This document shows, one piece after another, positions 1-5,137 of a DNA stretch of 6,184 nt (positions are counted from its first letter, which is position 1; the number at the start of each line of letters is the position of its first letter). The stretch covers positions 1 through 6,184 of the forward strand of contig MGWJ01000075.1 of NCBI GenBank assembly GCA_001800945.1, written 5' to 3'. This DNA is from Flavobacteria bacterium RIFCSPLOWO2_12_FULL_31_7. GTDB lineage: Bacteria; Bacteroidota; Bacteroidia; Flavobacteriales; Flavobacteriaceae. Both the position numbers and the translations under genes were made by a program. The notes beneath the pieces were generated by a model. The model was not told where the DNA came from and made no database searches. It saw only the letters and a list, made by a program, of their open reading frames with translations.

Positions 1-1439
1 TATTGTAATACTGGGTTTTTTCCGTCTTTTTTGATGCCTTTTCTGTAAACGATACTCATTGGAATTTTGGTGCCATCAGTTGCGGTTGCCCAAATTCTTT
101 CTTCTGTGTAATTGTTTTTATCGAATTTTCCACCTAAAACTTCTTGTTCTTTTAAGATGGTTTTTTCTTTGGTTTTCATGTTGAAATCAATCACAGAAGA
201 CGGTGTGGCCATAGATTGGTATCCGTAACGTAAAATATCTGTATCGAAATCTACGTTTGAAGTGGTGTAACACGTATAGGTTTCGCTATTAAATGGCAAA
301 TAATAATCGCCCGAACCATCCCAAGGTTTAATTTGAATTTTGTTTAAACCGTTAGAACGTTCTTCTACTACTAAATAGTTTTTGAAAATTTCGATGCCTT
401 CTAATAAAACGTCTTTTCTGTGCGGAATTAAATCGGTCCAATTTTCTTTTGACGTAGCATTTTCAGGCGTTGTCATTAATTTGAAATTGGTTGCTTTATC
501 GGCATTCGTTAAGATGTAAAATTTATCTTTATAGAAAGAAATAGAATATTCTAAACCACGAGTTCTTGGTTGAAATACTCTGAATTTTCCATCTGGATTA
601 TCGGCTTCTAAGATTTGATATTCTGTTGTAAGCGTACTTCCAGAACCGATGATGATGTATTTTTTAGATTTTTCTTTGTACACAAACGTGTTGTACGTAT
701 CGTCTTTTTCGTGAAAAACTAAAACGTCTTCCGAAGCATTTGTGCCTAATTTATGTTTGAAAACTTTGTCTGAACGCAAGGTCTGTGCATCTTTACCAGT
801 GTAAAAAAGCGTTTTATTATCTGTAGACCAGCTTGAACCACCGGTTGTGTTTTCAATTTTATCAGAAAGGATTTCTCCTGTTTCTAAATTTTTAATTTGG
901 ATAGTATATTGTCTTCTCGACACTAAATCCAAACCAAATGCAACTAGTTTATTATCGCCACTTACGCTCATTCCGCTTAAATTGAAGTAAGCGTGTCCTT
1001 TAGCCATTTCATTACAATCGAATAAAATTTCTTCTTTAGCGTCTAAACTTCCTTTTTTTCTAGCGTAAATTGGGTAATCTTTACCCGTTTCAAAACGTGT
1101 GATATACCAATACTCATTGTAGAAATAGGGAACGGAGCTGTCATCTTCTTTAATTCTAGCTTTCATTTCTAAGAATAAATCGTCTTGAAAGGCTTTGGTG
1201 TGCACGGTAGATTTTTGATAATATTCGTTTTCTTTATTCAAATAATCAATTACTTCTGGGTTTTCTCTTTCATTTAACCAATAGTAGTTATCGGTTCTTA
1301 CATCTCCGTGTTTTTCTAATTTTTTTGGAATTATTTTTGCAACTGGCGGTTGAATCGTATTCATTTTTTTCTTTTTGTTTTGTGAATGTATTGATGTGCT
1401 AAACATCAGAATTACTGATGCAATAATGATTTTCTTCAT
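1..1439 (-). CDS. ptrB: Oligopeptidase B (protease II, S9A family), N-terminal 479 residues; 3' end outside window
   Basis: This is a serine peptidase of the prolyl oligopeptidase family, oligopeptidase B type; family members cleave short peptides after Arg or Lys. The reading frame is open from ATG at 1439 to the left edge, giving 479 codons of a family usually near 690-720 residues. The N-terminal family signature is seen at residues 46-55 (DVRTDNYYWL), a seven-bladed propeller-like region covers about 95-440, and the start of the hydrolase domain is marked by IWATATDGTKIP at 449-460. The catalytic Ser, Asp and His lie in the missing part, so activity cannot be judged. Residues 1-19 form a signal peptide (MKK, then a hydrophobic IIIASVILMF core, ending IHS before Gln20), which is unusual because the enterobacterial enzyme is cytosolic. 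Met26, after a run of lysines, is an alternative start. The gene begins 25 bases after the glutaminyl cyclase stop on the same strand, so the two probably form one transcript. Family assignment is firm; export is an inference. Confidence 0.93.
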   Translation of the reverse strand, partial: MKKIIIASVILMFSTSIHSQNKKKKMNTIQPPVAKIIPKKLEKHGDVRTDNYYWLNERENPEVIDYLNKENEYYQKSTVHTKAFQDDLFLEMKARIKEDDSSVPYFYNEYWYITRFETGKDYPIYARKKGSLDAKEEILFDCNEMAKGHAYFNLSGMSVSGDNKLVAFGLDLVSRRQYTIQIKNLETGEILSDKIENTTGGSSWSTDNKTLFYTGKDAQTLRSDKVFKHKLGTNASEDVLVFHEKDDTYNTFVYKEKSKKYIIIGSGSTLTTEYQILEADNPDGKFRVFQPRTRGLEYSISFYKDKFYILTNADKATNFKLMTTPENATSKENWTDLIPHRKDVLLEGIEIFKNYLVVEERSNGLNKIQIKPWDGSGDYYLPFNSETYTCYTTSNVDFDTDILRYGYQSMATPSSVIDFNMKTKEKTILKEQEVLGGKFDKNNYTEERIWATATDGTKIPMSIVYRKGIKKDGKNPVLQ

Positions 1440-1464
1440 AATAGTAATTTTGGTTGCGAAAAAA

Positions 1465-2508
1465 TTATTTCAATTTAATTTCAAACATTTTTTCCCAGTT
1501 TTTCCCTGTAATAAATACGGTTTTTGTAGCAGGATTATAGGCAATTCCGTTTAAAACATCTTTTTCTGGATTTGTAATTTTTGATTTTAAGTTTGAAAAG
1601 TCAATAACAGCTTCTACGGCACCATTTTCTGGATTGATTATGGCAACGGCGTCTTTTTGATAAATGTTGGCCCAAATTTTCCCGTCAATCCATTCTAATT
1701 CGTTCAATTCAGGAATTGCGTTTGTATCAGAATAAACATTAATAGAGCGAACCATCTTTTGAGTAGCAGGGTCTAAAAAGTAAATTTTACTTGTTCCATC
1801 ACTCATAATCAGATGTTTGTCGTTGTGCGTTAATCCCCATCCTTCAATATCTGCGAAATAATTGAATGTTTTTTCTTGGACAAAAGTATCTGCATTATAA
1901 ATAAATCCAACTTTATTTTTCCAAGTCAATTGGTAAATTTTACCATTAAAAACGGTAATTCCTTCTCCAAAATAATCTGGCGATAAAGGTATTGATTTTG
2001 TTACTTTTCCTGTTTTATAATCGGTTTTTCTAAGTGTAGATTCGCCGTTTTGACCTGTTCCTTCTAATAAAATACCTTTGTGGAATTCTAAACCTTGTGT
2101 GTAAGCGTTTAAATCGTGATTATAGGTGTTTAGAATCGTGTAATCTTTAGTTTCGTATAGTTTTGGAGTGATATTAGAAACCAATTCAAAAGACGTTAAA
2201 CATTCTACATTTTGACCTTCGTAATAAACAACCGCTTTAATATCTTGAATACCAAGTTGTAAGTTAGCTAATTTAAAGTTTAAAGTTTTGTTGTTTTCTG
2301 TTGTTCCTAATTTCACATCGTTTGCATAATAAACTACAGAATCAATTGGTGTGTTTTCTGTATTTTCGATACTTAAATTTACACTTTCATTCGGTTTATA
2401 TACTTGTTTTAGGTCTTTTGAAGCGATAGAAAACAAATTTTCTGTGTTGCCACAACTGTATAATAAAGCACTTAACGAGGTGATTATAAGTAAGTTAATT
2501 TTTTTCAT
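1465..2508 (-). CDS. Glutaminyl-peptide cyclotransferase, plant/bacterial type (Glu_cyclase_2), lipoprotein
   Basis: The enzyme converts N-terminal Gln of peptides and proteins to pyroglutamate with loss of ammonia. The 347-residue product starts with a lipoprotein signal: MKK, a hydrophobic core, and lipobox L16-Y17-S18-C19. There is no acidic cluster just after Cys19, so a periplasm-facing anchor is more likely than surface export (inference). Residues about 25-118 form a beta-rich, Ig-like extension that is not part of the catalytic fold. The five-bladed propeller catalytic domain spans about 122-347. Its family motifs are seen at YTQGLEF (136-142), YFGEGI (179-184), QLTWK (193-197), EGWGLT (222-227), SDG (236-238), LNELEW (268-273), NGIAY (320-324) and TGKNW (334-338). 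Papaya QC depends on a Glu, an Asn and a Lys; by motif and spacing E182, N269 and K336 are the best candidates (inference). It is the first gene of a leftward pair with ptrB. The ATG at 2508 is preceded by GGAA three bases away, with no proper Shine-Dalgarno. Confidence 0.95.
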   Translation of the reverse strand: MKKINLLIITSLSALLYSCGNTENLFSIASKDLKQVYKPNESVNLSIENTENTPIDSVVYYANDVKLGTTENNKTLNFKLANLQLGIQDIKAVVYYEGQNVECLTSFELVSNITPKLYETKDYTILNTYNHDLNAYTQGLEFHKGILLEGTGQNGESTLRKTDYKTGKVTKSIPLSPDYFGEGITVFNGKIYQLTWKNKVGFIYNADTFVQEKTFNYFADIEGWGLTHNDKHLIMSDGTSKIYFLDPATQKMVRSINVYSDTNAIPELNELEWIDGKIWANIYQKDAVAIINPENGAVEAVIDFSNLKSKITNPEKDVLNGIAYNPATKTVFITGKNWEKMFEIKLK

Positions 2509-2536
2509 TTCCGTAAATATTTATGCTACAATATTA

Positions 2537-2569
2537 CAATTTATTTTAAACTAATTTTTGATTTGCAAA
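2537..2569 (-). promoter_or_regulatory. Candidate leftward promoter for glutaminyl cyclase-ptrB
   Basis: Read on the minus strand, TTTG at 2569-2566 is followed after 22 bases by TAAATTG at 2543-2537. This approximates the Bacteroidetes -33 TTG / -7 TAnnTTTG pattern, but one T is missing from the -7 box. It would start transcription about 25 bases before the ATG at 2508. The -33 element lies in the palindrome TTTGCAAA, shared with the rightward ffs promoter. It is the only TTG on this strand at a usable distance. A TAATATTG at 2536-2529 is an alternative -7 box but sits 29 bases from the TTTG. Support is weak. Confidence 0.3.
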
Positions 2570-2592
2570 AATAATAAAAGATTGTATATTTG
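2562..2592 (+). promoter_or_regulatory. Bacteroidetes-type promoter of the SRP RNA gene
   Basis: TTTG at 2562-2565 (-33 box) is separated by 19 bases from TATATTTG at 2585-2592, an exact match to the TAnnTTTG -7 box used by the primary sigma factor of Bacteroidetes. The first base of the closing stem of the SRP RNA (G2597) lies five bases after the box, where transcription is expected to begin. Both sequence and placement agree, so this is the best-supported promoter in the window. Confidence 0.8.
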
Positions 2593-2596
2593 CACC

Positions 2597-2690
2597 GGCA
2601 AGTCCTACACGACCAGCTCCCTCAAAATCCTCCAGGGTGGGAACGCAGCAAAGGTATGTGGTTGTAGCGGTGCGATGTAGGTCGCTTGCC
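2597..2690 (+). ncRNA. ffs: Signal recognition particle RNA, bacterial small (4.5S) type
   Basis: This RNA binds the Ffh protein to form the signal recognition particle, which delivers nascent membrane and some exported proteins to FtsY and the Sec translocon. It folds as one long hairpin of about 94 nt. GGCAAG (2597-2602) pairs with CTTGCC (2685-2690), CCTACA (2604-2609) with TGTAGG (2676-2681), and CGACCA (2610-2615) with TGGTTG (2659-2664). The conserved Ffh-binding tip is complete: symmetric loop CAGG (2633-2636) opposite AGCA (2647-2650), a three-pair GTG/CGC helix, and a GGAA tetraloop at 2640-2643. There is no Alu domain, as expected for the small form. An asymmetric bulge of about 11 nt (2665-2675) sits on the 3' side. 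The ends are inferred from the closing stem and the promoter position and may differ by a few bases. Confidence 0.96.
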
Positions 2691-2703
2691 ATTTTTATTT
2701 TAC
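2691..2703 (+). terminator. U-rich 3' end of SRP RNA, possible intrinsic terminator
   Basis: Immediately after the closing stem of the SRP RNA comes a T-rich stretch (ATTTTTATTTTA). The stable RNA hairpin followed by U residues could itself act as an intrinsic terminator. No separate hairpin is visible, and the T run is interrupted by an A. Some read-through into the peptidase gene downstream is possible. Confidence 0.4.
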
Positions 2704-2732
2704 TTTCCTTCTTAAAATTCTTATAAATTTTA

Positions 2733-2761
2733 TTGCGATAAAACTTTTTTAATTAGATTTG
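2733..2761 (+). promoter_or_regulatory. Bacteroidetes-type promoter of the M28 peptidase-aroQ operon
   Basis: TTG at 2733-2735 and TAGATTTG at 2754-2761 are 18 bases apart. The second is a full match to TAnnTTTG. Transcription would start near 2766-2768, leaving a leader of about 17 bases before the ATG at 2783. The match also argues against a TTG start codon at 2759, which would lie inside the -7 box. Confidence 0.65.
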
Positions 2762-2782
2762 TGGTGTCTTAAACCATTACAA

Positions 2783-3823
2783 ATGAAAAAATTATTGCTA
2801 CTACTTTCAGCTACTGTATTTTTACTTAGTTGTTCTCCAAAAAAAGGTATTGTTTCTACTCGTGAAAGCAAATCTATTGATTTGACTAAATATTTGAATA
2901 CGATTAATGAAACGAGTTTGTCTAAGAATCTTCACGTTATTGCTTCTGACGAAATGGAAGGAAGAAATACAGGTTCTGAAGGCCAGAAAAAAGCAGGATT
3001 GTATATAATTGAGCAATACAAGGCTTTAGGAATTAAAAATCCTCCAGGTTCTACAGATTATTATCAAAAAGTGCCTTCAGAATTTATGAAAAGAGGATTT
3101 GCTCCAAAATTAAATGATTCTGAAAATATTTGGGCTTTTATTCCAGGTGCTGAAAAACCAGAAGAAGTAGTTATTATTTCTGCACATTATGACCATATTG
3201 GTATGAAAAATGGAGAAGTTTTTAATGGTGCTGATGATGATGGTTCAGGAACTGTTTCTTTAATAGAAATTGCCAAAGCTTTTGCAGAAGCTAAGAAAGA
3301 AGGTCATGCGCCAAAACGTTCTATTTTATTTTTACATGTTACTGGTGAAGAACATGGTTTACATGGTTCGAGATATTATTCAGAAAACCCTTTATTTCCT
3401 TTAAAAAATACAGTTGCCGATATTAATATTGATATGGTGGGTCGTAGAGATACAATTGGTAGTCATAAAACTAACGGAAAATATGTATATGTAATTGGTT
3501 CGGATAGATTAAGTTCGGAATTGCATTCTATCAACGAAGAAATGAATACTAAATATGTTGGATTAAACCTAGATTATACCTTCAACGCTAGAAATGATCC
3601 AAATCAATTTTATTTCCGTTCTGACCATTATAACTTTGCTAAAAAAGGAATTCCTTCTATTTTCTTTTTTAATGGCGTGCACGAAGATTATCACGGACCA
3701 AATGATACTGCCGATAAAATTGAATACGATTTGTTAACCATGCGAGTGAAATTAGCTTTCTCATTGGCATGGGAATTAGCAAATAGAGAAAACAAAATTG
3801 TGGTGGACAAAGACGGAAAATAA
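2783..3823 (+). CDS. M28 family zinc metallopeptidase, lipoprotein
   Basis: This is a predicted co-catalytic two-zinc exopeptidase of the M28 family, whose members are mostly aminopeptidases; the substrate cannot be read from sequence. The product is 346 residues from ATG 2783. A longer frame from TTG 2759 exists but overlaps the -7 box and would put eight residues before the signal peptide. Residues 1-17 are a lipoprotein signal with lipobox L14-L15-S16-C17. By comparison with Aeromonas aminopeptidase, the zinc ligands are all present: H135 in AHYDH, D151 in GADDDGSG, E190 in TGEEHG, D217 in NIDMVG and H304 in DYHGPND. E189 is the likely general base. The SDH motif at 280-282 is also typical. 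It has its own promoter just upstream, and its stop codon overlaps the aroQ start (TAATG), suggesting coupled translation. The domain length is normal and no disruption is seen. A glutaminyl cyclase role, known for animal M28-fold enzymes, is possible in principle but not favoured with intact two-metal ligands. Confidence 0.95.
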   Translation: MKKLLLLLSATVFLLSCSPKKGIVSTRESKSIDLTKYLNTINETSLSKNLHVIASDEMEGRNTGSEGQKKAGLYIIEQYKALGIKNPPGSTDYYQKVPSEFMKRGFAPKLNDSENIWAFIPGAEKPEEVVIISAHYDHIGMKNGEVFNGADDDGSGTVSLIEIAKAFAEAKKEGHAPKRSILFLHVTGEEHGLHGSRYYSENPLFPLKNTVADINIDMVGRRDTIGSHKTNGKYVYVIGSDRLSSELHSINEEMNTKYVGLNLDYTFNARNDPNQFYFRSDHYNFAKKGIPSIFFFNGVHEDYHGPNDTADKIEYDLLTMRVKLAFSLAWELANRENKIVVDKDGK

Positions 3824-4236
3824 TGCAATTATTAATTCTGAATGGACCTAATTTAAATTTATTAGGTAAACGAGAAACTTCAATATATGGAAATCAAGAT
3901 TTCGATTCATTTTTTAATGAATTGAAATCTCAATTTCCAACTTTACAATTAACATATTTTCAATCCAACGTAGAAGGAGAAATTATTAATAAACTACAAG
4001 AAGTAGGTTTTTCTTACGATGGAATTATTTTAAATGCTGGCGCTTACACGCACACTTCTGTAGCTATTGGCGATTGCATAAAAGCAATAACTTCACCAGT
4101 TATTGAAGTACATATTTCCAATACATTTTCTAGAGAAACATTTCGTCATCAATCTTATATTTCGCCTAATGCAAAAGGTGTAATTGTTGGGTTTGGTTTA
4201 CAGAGTTATACCCTGGCGATACAAAGTTTTTTATAA
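3823..4236 (+). CDS. aroQ: 3-dehydroquinate dehydratase, type II
   Basis: This cytosolic enzyme of the shikimate pathway dehydrates 3-dehydroquinate to 3-dehydroshikimate and normally forms a dodecamer. The 137-residue product is slightly short for the family (about 140-150) but complete. NGPNLNLLG (7-15) opens the protein. By comparison with the M. tuberculosis enzyme the active-site residues all fall in place: R17, the catalytic Y22 on the flexible lid, N71, H77, D84, E95, H97, R104 and R108. FQSNVEGEI (46-54) and the GFG at 123-125 are also conserved. Two family motifs differ from the commonest form: NAGAYTHTS instead of NPGAYTHTS, and SNTFSRE instead of SNVHARE. These look like lineage variants since catalytic residues are kept. 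The ATG overlaps the preceding stop by one base, so translation is probably coupled to the M28 gene, a pairing with no obvious metabolic link. A Shine-Dalgarno sequence is absent. Confidence 0.97.
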   Translation: MQLLILNGPNLNLLGKRETSIYGNQDFDSFFNELKSQFPTLQLTYFQSNVEGEIINKLQEVGFSYDGIILNAGAYTHTSVAIGDCIKAITSPVIEVHISNTFSRETFRHQSYISPNAKGVIVGFGLQSYTLAIQSFL

Positions 4237-4298
4237 GTGATGCAACTTTTTGATTTAAAAAAACGTCTATACAATTACAATTTAAAATCTATAAAAAA

Positions 4299-5051
4299 AT
4301 GAAAAAAATCTACCTTTTTATTGTTGCATTTTTTGCGATAATTAGTGTTTCTTTAGCCCAAATTAAAGAAACTAGAGTAGTTGGTAATTTTACCGCGATC
4401 AAAGCTTCAACCAACGTGAATGTGGTTTATACTCAAGGTCCAACTCAAAGTGTTGTGGTAAGTTGGGAAAAAGATTTGATGAAATATTTAAAAGTTGAAG
4501 CCAAAAATAATATTCTTCGAATTTACATCGATAACGACAAATATTTTAAAAATATTGACACTAGTAAATTGCTTGTTTCGGTTACAAATAAAGGGATTGG
4601 TAGTGTGACAGTAAGTTCATCTGCTACTTTTTCTATCAAAAATAATTTAAATGTTAGTTTGTTAAAAATTAATACTTCTTCTAGCGCAGATTTTTCAGGA
4701 ACGGTAACTTGTAATTCTATTTTTATTGATGCTTCGTCTAGTTCTAATGTAGCCTTAAATATGGCTACACAAGATGTTGCAGTTAATTTGAGTAGTAGTT
4801 CTACGGTAGATTTAAAAGGAAAAACGAACAATTTGGCTATTGATGCCTCAAGTTCTTCAAATTGTGATGCGAAAGAATTAGTTTCAAGTGCTGCTCAAGT
4901 GTTAGCTTCTACCTCTTCTGAAGTTGATGTAGTGGCATTAAAAAGCCTTGATGCAACGGCTTCTACAAGTGCTTCAATAAAATATTATGGAAAATCTGAA
5001 AAAATAAAAGTTACCGAAAGCACTTCTGGTTCTGTAGATCAAGTGAAATAA
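4299..5051 (+). CDS. Exported GIN-domain (DUF2807) protein, serine-rung beta-solenoid
   Basis: This 250-residue protein has a signal peptidase I signal (MKK, core IYLFIVAFFAII, predicted cleavage after SLA at 20) and Gln at +1. Residues about 22-245 match the pattern of the GIN domain, called a putative auto-transporter adhesin head, common in Bacteroidetes: a RVVGNFTAIKAS opening, an Asn-Val-x-Val strand, then repeated strands ending in serine-rich turns. Serine clusters recur about every 18-21 residues from residue 106 to 244, consistent with a right-handed beta-helix or similar solenoid. No membrane anchor, sorting domain or catalytic motif is seen, so it is probably periplasmic or surface associated. 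Its role is unknown; adhesion comes from the family name, not from evidence here. It follows aroQ by 62 bases with no clear promoter or terminator between, so it may be on the same transcript. The start is preceded by an A run rather than a Shine-Dalgarno sequence. Confidence 0.9.
   Translation: MKKIYLFIVAFFAIISVSLAQIKETRVVGNFTAIKASTNVNVVYTQGPTQSVVVSWEKDLMKYLKVEAKNNILRIYIDNDKYFKNIDTSKLLVSVTNKGIGSVTVSSSATFSIKNNLNVSLLKINTSSSADFSGTVTCNSIFIDASSSSNVALNMATQDVAVNLSSSSTVDLKGKTNNLAIDASSSSNCDAKELVSSAAQVLASTSSEVDVVALKSLDATASTSASIKYYGKSEKIKVTESTSGSVDQVK
4608..5030 (+). repeat. Protein-level repeat: eight serine-rich turns about every 19 residues
   Basis: Within the GIN protein, clusters occur at residues 106-108 (SSS), 127-129 (SSS), 146-149 (SSSS), 165-168 (SSSS), 184-187 (SSSS), 204-207 (STSS), 222-225 (STSA) and 241-244 (STSG). 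Each is preceded by an alternating hydrophobic strand such as IFIDA, VAVNL or LAIDA. Serine codons differ between copies (TCT, AGT, TCA, TCG, AGC), so the repeat is not a recent DNA duplication but an old or selected structural period. Confidence 0.6.
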
Positions 5052-5137
5052 TTTTTAATTATTAAGAAATTTCTGTAACAAAAATCCTTTTTTGAATACT
5101 AATGCCTATTATAAACTTTAAACATTAAAAGCCACTT

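Noticed and set aside
2351..2554. 67-codon plus-strand frame over the start of the glutaminyl cyclase
   Set aside because: It is antisense to a well-supported lipoprotein signal and N-terminal domain and has no leader features or family resemblance.
2822..3016. 64-codon minus-strand frame
   Set aside because: It is antisense to the M28 peptidase N-terminus; no promoter or recognisable protein.
4223..4251. AAAGTT / AACTTT hairpin after aroQ as a terminator
   Set aside because: Only six mostly A-T pairs with a 15-base loop; too weak to call, and it would separate genes that otherwise look continuous.
4250..4283. Promoter for the GIN gene (TTG at 4250, TACAATTT at 4276)
   Set aside because: The -7 box has ATTT instead of TTTG, and the 23-base spacing is at the limit of the usual range.
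4523..4831. 102-codon open frame on the minus strand
   Set aside because: It lies wholly inside the GIN gene on the opposite strand, has no family resemblance, and its composition reflects the serine codons of the real gene.
5047..5063. Inverted repeat AATAATT-TTT-AATTATT at the GIN stop codon as a terminator
   Set aside because: The seven-pair stem is entirely A-T, overlaps the stop codon and is not followed by a T run; such matches are common by chance in this composition.
5091..5119. Promoter for the DUF5686 gene (TTTG, 17 bases, TAAACTTT)
   Set aside because: The -7 box lacks the TTTG core, and T/A-rich near matches occur throughout the spacers.
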